NCBI GenBank assembly: GCA_903847605.1
Contig: CAINED010000042.1
Span: forward strand, 1-64,000
Source of the DNA: an uncultured Hyphomicrobiales bacterium
GTDB lineage: Bacteria > Pseudomonadota > Alphaproteobacteria > Rhizobiales > Beijerinckiaceae
DNA length: 64,000 nucleotides
Direction of reading: 5' to 3'
The notes under the pieces were generated by a model. That model was not told where the DNA came from and made no database searches. It saw only the letters and a program-made list of their open reading frames with translations. Below are positions 47,366 to 56,230 of this stretch, one piece after another; within the stretch, counting starts at the first letter, position 1; the number at the start of each line of letters is the position of its first letter. Position numbers and translations under genes: made by a program.

Positions 47366-47524
47366 ATTCGCTCCCTAGTGCGGACGCTTTTGGCCCGCTT
47401 GCCGTCTTGTCTCACAGGAAGCATGGCCGCGCAATCTCGCGAGCCGGGGCGCGTGGACGGCGCGGCGGACGGGTGCTAGGAACGGGCCCAACGGCAATAT
47501 AACAATCACAGGGAATGGAAACGC

Positions 47525-49615
47525 ATGTCTTCAGGGCCGCGCTATCGCCTCGGCGTCGATGTCGGCGGTACGCATACCGATCTCGTGCTGCTCGATGTCG
47601 GGAGCGGCGAATTGATGGTCGAGAAAGTCGCGAGCACGCCGGCCAACCCGGCCCTCGGCGTGCTCGATGGCGTCAATCGCTTCATCGCGCGCGGCATTGC
47701 ACCCGGCGATATCGGTTTCTTCGCGCACGGCACCACGATCACGACCAACGCTCTGCTTGAAATGCGCGGCGCGAAGGTCGGCCTGCTGATCACCAAAGGT
47801 TTTCGCGCCGTGCAGGAAGTGCAGATGCAGGCGCGCGACACCAATCTCTTCGATTACTTCTTTTCGCGTCCCCAGCCCATCGCGCCGCAGAGCATGACGC
47901 GTGAAATTCCTGAAAGATCCGACTATCGCGGCAACGTCCTCGTCCCGCTCGACCATGACGCCGTGCGCAAGGCGGCCCGCGAGCTTGCCGGGGCAGGCGC
48001 GGAATCGATTGCGGTCAACTATCTTTTCTCCTTCATGAATCCCGCGCACGAAGAAGAAACGCGCCGCATCGTGACAGAAGAATGCCCGGGCGTTCATGTT
48101 TCGCTCTCGAGCGAAGTGTTGCCGCGCATTCGCGAATGGCCGCGCCTGTCAACGACATTGCTGAATGCCTATCTCGAACCCGTGCTCGTTCGCTATATCG
48201 CGCATCTCAATCGTGGCCTCGACGATACCGGCGTTTCGACGCCACAGCGCTTCCTCATGCAGTCGAACGGCGGCGTCATGCCGTTTGCCGCGACAATGGC
48301 AGGTGGCCGTACCGTGCACACGCTCTTCTCGGGACCTGCAGCGGGCGCGCAGGCCGCCGCATGGCTTGCCGAAGAAGCGAAGACCGGCCTCGTCACCCTC
48401 GACATGGGTGGAACCAGCGCTGATATCGCCTTCATCGAGGGCGGCGCGCCGCTGGAAACGACGGAGAGCATCATTGCGCGGCGGCAACTCGATGTCCCCG
48501 CTCTCGACATGACGACGATTTCCGCTGGCGGCGGATCGATTGCCGGCGTCGATGGAGGCGGATTCCTGACGGTGGGCCCCCAAAGCGCTGGCGCCGATCC
48601 TGGCCCCGCCTGTTACGGACGCGGCGGCGTACGCCCGACCGTGACCGACGCCGATCTCGTCTGCGGCTATCTCAATCCCGAGTATTTCCTGGGCGGCAAG
48701 CAGAAGCTCGATGTCGAGGCTGCGCGCGCAGCGCTTGAAACCAATGTTGCCGGTCCCCTGGGCCTGAACGTGCGTGAAGCCGCGGTTGGCATCAGGCGCA
48801 TTGTCGACATGCGCATGGCTGACGAAGTGCGTGTCTTCGCTGCCAAGCGCGGCGTCGATCTCACATCCTTCACGCTTTTGCCCTTCGGTGGCGCTGGCGC
48901 GGTGCATGCGGCCGCCGTTGCCGACGAGTTGAACATGAACCGCATTCTCGTGCCGCCTCGTCCCGGCGCATTCTCGGCGCTTGGCCTGCTCTGCACCGAC
49001 ATCGTTCACGATTACATCCGCTCCGAATTGATGCCGATGGCCGAACTCACCGCGGATCATGCGGAAGCGATCTTCGACGAACTTGAAGCCCGCGCTCTGC
49101 AGGACCTTCTGGCCGAAGGAATGAAGCCCGAGGACGCGCGCTATCTGCGCGAACTCGATCTGCGTTACACCGGGCAGGGCTACGAATTGCGCACGCCCCT
49201 CGACGGACTTTACGCGAATTCTCTCGATTCAAAATCCCTGCAGGCGGCGCGTACGCGCTTCGATGAGCGCCATCGCCAGATTCATGGCCACGCCGCTGCC
49301 GACAGGCCCGTCGAGGTCGTCAGCTATCGCGTGCGCCTGCGCGTCGATGCGCCGAAATACAAGCCTGTGCCTGCTTCGCCACCCGCGCGCGCGCGAGACA
49401 TCTCCTCGGCTGCCAAAGGCAGCCGCGATGTGTGGTTTGAGGCGGCCGAATCGACGACGGCGATTGTTTACGAACGTGACGGGCTCGACATCGGAGCGAC
49501 AATCGCCGGCCCGGCCATCGTTGAACAGTTCGACGCAACGACGATTGTACCGCCGGGCTGGACTGGACGTGTCGATGCGCTTCGCAATCTTGTTCTGGTA
49601 AAGAAGGGAGCCTGA
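47525..49615 (+). CDS. hyuA: hydantoinase/oxoprolinase-family subunit A
   Basis: RLGVDVGGTHTDLVLLD, FAHGTTITTNALLE, LDMGGTSADIAFIEGG. Confidence 0.93.
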   Translation: MSSGPRYRLGVDVGGTHTDLVLLDVGSGELMVEKVASTPANPALGVLDGVNRFIARGIAPGDIGFFAHGTTITTNALLEMRGAKVGLLITKGFRAVQEVQMQARDTNLFDYFFSRPQPIAPQSMTREIPERSDYRGNVLVPLDHDAVRKAARELAGAGAESIAVNYLFSFMNPAHEEETRRIVTEECPGVHVSLSSEVLPRIREWPRLSTTLLNAYLEPVLVRYIAHLNRGLDDTGVSTPQRFLMQSNGGVMPFAATMAGGRTVHTLFSGPAAGAQAAAWLAEEAKTGLVTLDMGGTSADIAFIEGGAPLETTESIIARRQLDVPALDMTTISAGGGSIAGVDGGGFLTVGPQSAGADPGPACYGRGGVRPTVTDADLVCGYLNPEYFLGGKQKLDVEAARAALETNVAGPLGLNVREAAVGIRRIVDMRMADEVRVFAAKRGVDLTSFTLLPFGGAGAVHAAAVADELNMNRILVPPRPGAFSALGLLCTDIVHDYIRSELMPMAELTADHAEAIFDELEARALQDLLAEGMKPEDARYLRELDLRYTGQGYELRTPLDGLYANSLDSKSLQAARTRFDERHRQIHGHAAADRPVEVVSYRVRLRVDAPKYKPVPASPPARARDISSAAKGSRDVWFEAAESTTAIVYERDGLDIGATIAGPAIVEQFDATTIVPPGWTGRVDALRNLVLVKKGA

Positions 49616-49618
49616 GCC

Positions 49619-51322
49619 GTGGCAACGCAACAGGCGGGCAAGTCTCTTGATGCCATCACCATCCAGATCCTGCGCAACAAGATCGCCAGTCTCGTGGAAG
49701 AAATGCATTATCATTTCTACCGCTCGGGCTATTCGACGATCATAAGGGAGTCTCGCGATTTCTCCTGCGTGGTATTGGACAGGAACGGCCGGCTGATCGT
49801 CGCGCCCCCGATGTTTTTTCACGCGCCAGTCTATCGTCATCTCGTGCGCCGGACGCTCGAACTTTATAACAGCCGGGATGGCGAGCCCGGCGACATCGAG
49901 GACGGCGACGTTTTCGTCTGCAACCATCCGTATGAGGGCGGTTTGCCGCATGTGTCCGATATGGCCTTCGTCTCGCCTGTTTTCTCGAATGGAAAGATCG
50001 TCGCTTTCACTGGTTCCATTGCGCACAAGGCTGATGTCGGCGGTACCAATCCGGGCTCGACCTCTCCCAATGCCACGGAGATCTTTCAGGAAGGCCTGCT
50101 CCTGCCGCCCATGAAGATCTGGCAGCGCGGCCAGCTTTTGCAGGATGTCGAGCGCATCATTCTTGCCAATACGCGCCAGCCGGTTCTCGTGCGCGGCGAC
50201 ATGAATGCGCAGATCGCCGTGACGCACGACGGCGCGATGCGAGTCAAGGAACTGGCGAAACGCTTCGGCGCGCAGGTGCTGATGGACGCCTTTGCGGCCA
50301 TTCTCGACGGCGCCGCCAATGAATTGCGGCAGCGGATTTTAGCCTTGCCGCATGGTTCATCGTCGGCGGAAGGTTATATCGACAACGATGGCGTCACCAT
50401 CGACAAGCCCATCAAGCTCGCCGTCACGATCACGATCGAAAATGGCGTCGCTGAGTTCGACTTCTCCGCATCCGATCCGCAGACGCGCGGCCCCATGAAC
50501 CTGCGTCCCTCGATGATCGAAGCCTGCGTCTTCTATGCGCTGATCGGCAGCCTTGGCCCCAATCTTCATTTCAACGACGGCATGAGCGATTGCATAAGGC
50601 TGAAGTTCAAGGACAAGACGATTACCAATGCATCCGCGCCGGCATCGGTCTCCAATTACCAACAGGTTAATCTCAAACTCGTCGATGTGCTTCTTGAGGC
50701 CATGGCGCATTTCAATCCTTCGCGCGCCATCGCCAATGCAGGTTCATCGAGCGCGCTGGGAATATTCTGGACGAAGGGGTGGCCCGGGCAATCGACCATG
50801 CAATATGAAATTCTCGGCTCCGCTTACGGCGGCGGCGAGAAACACGATGGCGCGTCGGGCACGGCCTGCCATCTCAGCAATCTGCATGTAACGCCCATCG
50901 AAATCCTCGAATCCGAATATCCCTGCCGCATTCATCAGTTCGGACTTGTTCCGGACTCAGGTGGCGCTGGCCATTGGCGCGGCGGACTCAGCATGATCCG
51001 GGAATATGAACTCCTGGAAGATGCGACGGTTGTGCGCCGCTTCGACAAGAGCAAACATCCACCCAAGGGACTTGATGGCGGACAAAACGGGCAGGGCGCA
51101 AAATTCGCCATCAATCCCGGCACGCCGCAGGAATATATCTCGCCTGCGTCGGGCAAATGGGAATTGAGGAAAGGCGACCGCTTCATACTGCAAACCGCAG
51201 CCGGCGGCGGCTACGGCAAGCCAGCGCTGCGCGAACCCGTCGATGTCATCAAAGATATCCGCGAAGGCTATGTCACAAAAGATACGGCCGAAAGAATTTA
51301 CGACGTCAAACCGGAGTTTTGA
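49619..51322 (+). CDS. hyuB: hydantoinase B/oxoprolinase-family subunit B
   Basis: LDAITIQILRNKIASLVEEMHYHFYRSGYSTIIRESRDFSC ... SAYGGGEKHDGASG ... QTAAGGGYGKP. Confidence 0.93.
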   Translation: MATQQAGKSLDAITIQILRNKIASLVEEMHYHFYRSGYSTIIRESRDFSCVVLDRNGRLIVAPPMFFHAPVYRHLVRRTLELYNSRDGEPGDIEDGDVFVCNHPYEGGLPHVSDMAFVSPVFSNGKIVAFTGSIAHKADVGGTNPGSTSPNATEIFQEGLLLPPMKIWQRGQLLQDVERIILANTRQPVLVRGDMNAQIAVTHDGAMRVKELAKRFGAQVLMDAFAAILDGAANELRQRILALPHGSSSAEGYIDNDGVTIDKPIKLAVTITIENGVAEFDFSASDPQTRGPMNLRPSMIEACVFYALIGSLGPNLHFNDGMSDCIRLKFKDKTITNASAPASVSNYQQVNLKLVDVLLEAMAHFNPSRAIANAGSSSALGIFWTKGWPGQSTMQYEILGSAYGGGEKHDGASGTACHLSNLHVTPIEILESEYPCRIHQFGLVPDSGGAGHWRGGLSMIREYELLEDATVVRRFDKSKHPPKGLDGGQNGQGAKFAINPGTPQEYISPASGKWELRKGDRFILQTAAGGGYGKPALREPVDVIKDIREGYVTKDTAERIYDVKPEF

Positions 51323-51328
51323 ATTCAA

Positions 51329-52150
51329 ATGGCGAAGGAAAAGATCGGTATTATTGGCGCGGGCCGCATGGGCCAGCCGATGGTCAAGCACTTGCTGAAA
51401 CATGGCTTTGATGTCACCGCAGTCGATATCAGCAAGGACAATATCGAGAAATGCCGCGCCATGGGCGCGAAGATCGCGGGTCAGCCAAAAGATCTCGGCG
51501 ATTGCAGTTTCATCATTCTCGGCGTCGGCTACGACGGCGAAGTCAACGAAGTCGTGCTTGGTGAAAATGGCGTGTTGCAGGCGCTGAAACCCGGCAGCAT
51601 CATAGCCGTATCGTCCACGGTATCGCCTGATACAGTCAAGAACATCGATGCCAGGGCGCGAGAAAAGGGCTGCGACGTGCTCGATGCGCCGATTTGCCGG
51701 GGACGCTGGTTTGCCGATGAAGGCAAGCTGTTGGCGCTTGTCGGCGGCCGCGATGAAATCGTGGCGCGCGGGCGCGACGTCTATTCCTGCTTCTGCTCGG
51801 ACATTTCCCATCTCGGCGATGTCGGCCACGGGCAGGTCGGCAAGGCCATGAACAATCTCATGCTCTGGGTCACGAGCATCGGGCTCATCGAAGCCGGCCG
51901 CGTCGCGGAGTCGACAGGCATCGATCTCGTCAAGTTGCGCGACGCCTTGATGATGAGTTCAGGCAAGTCACAGGCGCTGGAAGACTGGGATCAGACCTCC
52001 TTCACCTGGGCCTTGAAGGACATGCAGATCGTCATGCAGATGGCCGACAAGGCCAATCTCTCGCTGCCACTCGCTGGCGCGATCAAGGAAATGGTGAAGG
52101 AAGCACGCCGGGTGAAGGCGACCAACCCGCCAAAGTGGACGGGAAAGTAA
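51329..52150 (+). CDS. NAD(P)-dependent oxidoreductase, 3-hydroxyisobutyrate dehydrogenase family
   Basis: IGIIGAGRMGQPMVKHLLKHGFDVTAVD; DAPICRG; GHGQVGKAMNN catalytic Lys. Confidence 0.92.
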   Translation: MAKEKIGIIGAGRMGQPMVKHLLKHGFDVTAVDISKDNIEKCRAMGAKIAGQPKDLGDCSFIILGVGYDGEVNEVVLGENGVLQALKPGSIIAVSSTVSPDTVKNIDARAREKGCDVLDAPICRGRWFADEGKLLALVGGRDEIVARGRDVYSCFCSDISHLGDVGHGQVGKAMNNLMLWVTSIGLIEAGRVAESTGIDLVKLRDALMMSSGKSQALEDWDQTSFTWALKDMQIVMQMADKANLSLPLAGAIKEMVKEARRVKATNPPKWTGK

Positions 52151-52154
52151 GCGC

Positions 52155-53393
52155 ATGGCGGGCGCGGGTTTCGGCGGCATAACCAAGGCGTTTGAGAGCC
52201 GCAATTTCCGCGTCTACTGGATCGGCAACCTGACCCATACGATCACGGTGTGGGTCAATCGCATGGCGATCGCCTGGCTCACATGGGAAATCACCCATTC
52301 GACAACCTGGCTCGGCATCATGGCCGCCGCAAACATGCTGCCGTCCATTGTTCTCGGCCCGCTCGGCGGTGTCACCGCGGATCGCTTTGGGCATCGATTC
52401 CAGCTTGTGACCGCTACCTATATCGGCGGCGGAATCGCCGCACTGATGACGGTGCTTGTCGCGCTGGATAAAGTCTCTATCGGCTGGCTCGCCTTCCTCG
52501 TCGCGCTCACTGGCGTGATCAGGGCATTCAACGTGCCTGCACGAACGGCGATGGTGAGCAATCTCGTCGAACGGCAATATCTGTCCTCCGCGATCGGCAT
52601 CAACAGCGCCTCCTTTCATGGCGGCAATTTCGTCGGCCCTGTCATCGGCGGGTTGCTCATCAATTATTTTGGTATATCGCTCGCCTTCCTTGCGTATGCG
52701 GCAGGCGAGTTCATCGCTGCGACATCATTCCTGATGCTGAAGATCAACGTCGTGCAGCGCTCCTCCAAGGGCGGCAGTCTTTTGGCCGATCTCGTCGAGG
52801 GCTTTCGCTACACATGGAATCATAGCGGCATATTCGCGGTTCTCTCGCTAAGCCTCGTCAGCGCCATCCTCATCAATCCCTACATTGAAATGCTGCCGGC
52901 CTTTGTCTCCAAGGTCTATCGCATGGATGCGGAAGGCCTTGCCTGGCTGACGGCCTCGACGGGCGGCGGCGCGATGGTCGGCGGCCTCTGGATCGCGCGG
53001 CGCGGCAGGCTTGATGGCCTCGTCCGGATTCAACTTGTAACGCTGGCGCTCGCCTATGTCTCGATCTTCATCTTCGCATGGACGGACCGCATGCCGCTCG
53101 CCATGGCGGCGCTCGCCGTCGCCGGCTTCTCGCTCGTCGCCGCGCAGACTTCCGCCTCGACACTGGTCCAGAACGCCGTCGATCCCCGCTTGCGCGCGCG
53201 CGTCGTCAGTCTCAACGGCGTGATTATCGTCAGCGGTCCCGCCATTGGCGCGTTGTTGATCGGCGCGATCGCCGAGCGCACGGGCGTACAGGCGCCGGTC
53301 ATGGCGGCAGCGGTTATCGCTTTGGCCTGCCTTGCTTTGCTCGCGCCGAAATCGGCGCAGACGGCGGCCGCGCTCGAACAGGAAGGCAAGTAA
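52155..53393 (+). CDS. MFS transporter (DUF894/enterobactin exporter-like)
   Basis: FESRNFRVYWIGNLTHTITVWVNRMAIAWLTWEITHSTTWLGIMAAANMLPSIVLGPLGGVTADRFGHR. Confidence 0.88.
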   Translation: MAGAGFGGITKAFESRNFRVYWIGNLTHTITVWVNRMAIAWLTWEITHSTTWLGIMAAANMLPSIVLGPLGGVTADRFGHRFQLVTATYIGGGIAALMTVLVALDKVSIGWLAFLVALTGVIRAFNVPARTAMVSNLVERQYLSSAIGINSASFHGGNFVGPVIGGLLINYFGISLAFLAYAAGEFIAATSFLMLKINVVQRSSKGGSLLADLVEGFRYTWNHSGIFAVLSLSLVSAILINPYIEMLPAFVSKVYRMDAEGLAWLTASTGGGAMVGGLWIARRGRLDGLVRIQLVTLALAYVSIFIFAWTDRMPLAMAALAVAGFSLVAAQTSASTLVQNAVDPRLRARVVSLNGVIIVSGPAIGALLIGAIAERTGVQAPVMAAAVIALACLALLAPKSAQTAAALEQEGK

Positions 53394-53406
53394 GTCAGAT
53401 ATCCGG

Positions 53407-53571
53407 CTATTGCTTTGGTGGTATCCTGCCCTTGTCGGAATCGTAACCGCCCAGATCCTTGCCGCCTACCGATACATTGCCGACGGAGACATGCGTCTTT
53501 CCGAAGAGCGCGAAGACGGCGATGACCAGCACGATGTAGCCCCACCAAGGAATCCGCTTCAGAAAATCCAT
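53407..53571 (-). CDS. small membrane protein, 54 aa, MDFLKRIPWWGYIVLVIAVFALFGKTHVSVGNVSVGGKDLGGYDSDKGRIPPKQ
   Basis: Not in supplied ORF track; hand-translated; AGAGGG SD 7 nt upstream; single hydrophobic helix; 35 nt downstream of the next minus-strand gene. Confidence 0.65.
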   Translation of the reverse strand: MDFLKRIPWWGYIVLVIAVFALFGKTHVSVGNVSVGGKDLGGYDSDKGRIPPKQ

Positions 53572-53605
53572 GTCTCAGCCCTCTGGATAACAGGGTGCGA
53601 AACTG

Positions 53606-54133
53606 TCACGCCTCTTCCAGCACCTTGTCCTTCAGTTTGCGGAAGCGGAAGCGTTCGATCTGGTCGAGATCGGTGCCGGTGACGCGTATCACCCAGCAGG
53701 TCTCCGGATGTTCCGTCGAATGAATGAAGCCGGGGCCATAGGCCTTGGTATCGCCGCCGCGCAGGTCGTATTCGGCGGATTTTTTTAGCACCGCGCCGTC
53801 CTCGCTCTCGGGGTTGGTGCGCACATATTCGCGCATGCGGGTCGCGCCGTTGATATTGCCGTAAATGGCCCAAGATGCGCCGTGGCTGTGCGGCGTGCCA
53901 CGTTTGCCGCCTTCCTGCACATGGGCGAGCACATAATAGTCGAGGTCGGGGTCGTGATAGAGTTCGCGCTTGCCGGCCGGAGTGTCCGCTGAAAACGTCG
54001 CCTTTACGAAGGCGTCGTTGCGCAACAGGCCCGACAATTTCGCCGCCACGGCGTCCAGACGGGAATGGATCGAGCCCTCGCCCTTCAGAATCGCGCTCGC
54101 ATCCCCGCAGAATTCCTGCAAACCATAGGCCAT
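53606..54133 (-). CDS. cupin-fold, cysteine-dioxygenase-like metal-binding protein
   Basis: GTPHSHGASWAIYGNINGATRMREY and GPGFIHSTEHPETCWVIRVTG; start MAYGLQEFCG with SD GGAGG. Confidence 0.65.
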   Translation of the reverse strand: MAYGLQEFCGDASAILKGEGSIHSRLDAVAAKLSGLLRNDAFVKATFSADTPAGKRELYHDPDLDYYVLAHVQEGGKRGTPHSHGASWAIYGNINGATRMREYVRTNPESEDGAVLKKSAEYDLRGGDTKAYGPGFIHSTEHPETCWVIRVTGTDLDQIERFRFRKLKDKVLEEA

Positions 54134-54246
54134 CGCTACCTCCTCATTTTTCTCGCTCAGGATAGCGCGCCCTTGCCGCAGGCGGAAGGGAGTTGCATAG
54201 GACGGGACGATCCGGGAAAATCCCAAAAACAAGAACGGAGGAAAAT

Positions 54247-55515
54247 ATGCTCAGGCAAGAGGATAACGAGCGGCTCGTTCGGGTCGGACCGGGAACGCCA
54301 ATGGGCGAGTTGATGCGCCGCTACTGGCAGCCTGCACTCCTCTCGTCCGAACTGCCGGAGCCCGATGGCGCCCCTGTCCGCGTGCGCCTCCTAGGCGAGG
54401 ATTTGATCGCTTTCCGCGACACTGATGGAAATGTCGGCCTCGTCGATGCGTTCTGCCCCCATCGCCGCGCGCCGATGTTCTTTGGCCGTAACGAGGAATG
54501 CGGATTGCGCTGCGTCTATCACGGCTGGAAATTCGACCGTCAAGGCGATTGCGTGGACATGCCCAGTGAGCCCTCCGGCACGCCATTGCAGGCCAAGGTC
54601 AAGATCAAGGCCTACCCCTGTATCGAAAAGGGTGGCGCGGTCTGGACCTATATGGGCCCGAAGGACAAGCAGCCTCCCGCGCCCGATCACGAATGGCTGC
54701 GCGCGCCGGAAACCCATCGCTTCGTGTCGAAGACCTTCGAAGCCTGCAATTACCTGCAGGCGCTGGAGGGCGGCCTCGATACCGCGCACGTCTCCTTCCT
54801 GCATCGGGACGGCCGCAACGATGGCACGCTGCTGGCCGCCATCGACGGCGCGCCGCGCCTCGACGTCGAAGTGACGGATTACGGCTATTACTATGTCTCG
54901 ACGCGCAAGGCGCACGACAAGAACTATGTGCGCCTCTATCAATATGTGATGCCCAATCACCAGATGCGCTCGAACGTGCTGGGCCATACCGGCAAGCGCC
55001 CGAAGGTACCGAAGATCGACGGTCACGTCTGGGTTCCGATCGATGACGAAAATGTTTGGGTCTGGAATTTCATGTATTCCTACGACGCCTCGACACCGCT
55101 CGACAGCGATTTCGCCTGGAACTACGAGACGGCTGCCGGGCGCGGTCCGGACGATCTGATACCCGGCACGTTCAAACTCAAGGCGAACATGTCCAACAAC
55201 TACAATGTCGACCGCGAGACGCAGAAGAAGGGTCTTTTCGCCGGCATTGAGGGCATCAATACGCAGGACTTCGCATTGCAGGAAGGTATGGGTTCGATCG
55301 TCGATCGCTCGAAGGAATTTTTGGGCACCACCGACAGGGCCATCGTGACCTTGCGGCGCCTTCTGCTCGATGCGACGCGCGCCGTCGAAAATGGCGAGAC
55401 GCCGCGCGGTCTCGACCCCAAGACTTATGCGCATGTGCGCGCGCATGACGAACTGGTTTCGCCCGACGAAGACTGGCGCAAACTCTTCGACAAGGAAGGC
55501 GTAGCGCGCTGGTAG
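54247..55515 (+). CDS. Rieske [2Fe-2S] ring-hydroxylating oxygenase alpha subunit (phthalate 4,5-dioxygenase-like)
   Basis: LVRVGPGTPMGELMRRYWQPALLSSELPEPD; CPHRRAPMFFGRNEECGLRCVYHGWKFD; NYLQALEGGLDTAHVSFLH. Confidence 0.92.
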   Translation: MLRQEDNERLVRVGPGTPMGELMRRYWQPALLSSELPEPDGAPVRVRLLGEDLIAFRDTDGNVGLVDAFCPHRRAPMFFGRNEECGLRCVYHGWKFDRQGDCVDMPSEPSGTPLQAKVKIKAYPCIEKGGAVWTYMGPKDKQPPAPDHEWLRAPETHRFVSKTFEACNYLQALEGGLDTAHVSFLHRDGRNDGTLLAAIDGAPRLDVEVTDYGYYYVSTRKAHDKNYVRLYQYVMPNHQMRSNVLGHTGKRPKVPKIDGHVWVPIDDENVWVWNFMYSYDASTPLDSDFAWNYETAAGRGPDDLIPGTFKLKANMSNNYNVDRETQKKGLFAGIEGINTQDFALQEGMGSIVDRSKEFLGTTDRAIVTLRRLLLDATRAVENGETPRGLDPKTYAHVRAHDELVSPDEDWRKLFDKEGVARW

Positions 55516-55534
55516 TTCAACAACAGGACAAGTA

Positions 55535-56200
55535 ATGGCTCTCGATCCGCTCATTGCGCGCTTGCGCGCACTCGATATCTGCGACCTTTCCGATGCCCTC
55601 GATGGTCTGGGGTTGCCGCCTGCCGTCACGGGCCTGCGGCAAGCATGCGCCGCGAGGCCGATTGCCGGACGCGCCGTGACAGTCAAACTCATTGCGGGCA
55701 ATGCGCCGCCGAGCGAGCACCCCCGTCACCTTTGCACCACAGCCGTGGAAGCGGCTGGGCCGGACAATGTCATCGTGATCGAACAACGCACCGGCATCGA
55801 CGCGGCCGCGTGGGGTGGGATTCTCTCGCGCGCCGCGCAGGTGCGCGGCATCGCCGGCACAATCGTCGACGGCCCGACGCGTGATATCGAAGAGGCTGAC
55901 CGTGTCGGCTACACCGTCTATGCGCGCACGCTCACCTGCCGCACGGCTCGCGGCCGCATCTACGAAAGCGAATGTCAGACGCCCATCGATTTCGGCGACA
56001 CGACAGTGCATCCCGGCGATTACATCGCCATTGACCGTTCCGGCTGCGTCGTCATTCCGGCCGCGCGCATCGGGGATGTTCTGGCGCGCGCGGAGCAGAT
56101 CCGCGACAAGAGCGATGATATGGCCGCCGCCGTTTATTCGGGCATGCCGGTGTCGAAGGTCATGGGTGGCGATTACGAGCGGATGCTGGAGAAGAAATAG
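55535..56200 (+). CDS. RraA-family protein (4-hydroxy-4-methyl-2-oxoglutarate aldolase/RraA-like)
   Basis: DICDLSDALDGLGLPPAVTGL ... GTIVDGPTRDIEEADRVGYTVYAR ... VHPGDYIAIDRSGCVVIP. Confidence 0.9.
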   Translation: MALDPLIARLRALDICDLSDALDGLGLPPAVTGLRQACAARPIAGRAVTVKLIAGNAPPSEHPRHLCTTAVEAAGPDNVIVIEQRTGIDAAAWGGILSRAAQVRGIAGTIVDGPTRDIEEADRVGYTVYARTLTCRTARGRIYESECQTPIDFGDTTVHPGDYIAIDRSGCVVIPAARIGDVLARAEQIRDKSDDMAAAVYSGMPVSKVMGGDYERMLEKK

Positions 56201-56230
56201 CCGCAAGCGCTTTCAGCGAAGGCATTGAAC

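Noticed and set aside
54391-55701. 436-aa minus-strand ORF
   Set aside because: Antisense to the Rieske oxygenase; shadow ORF.
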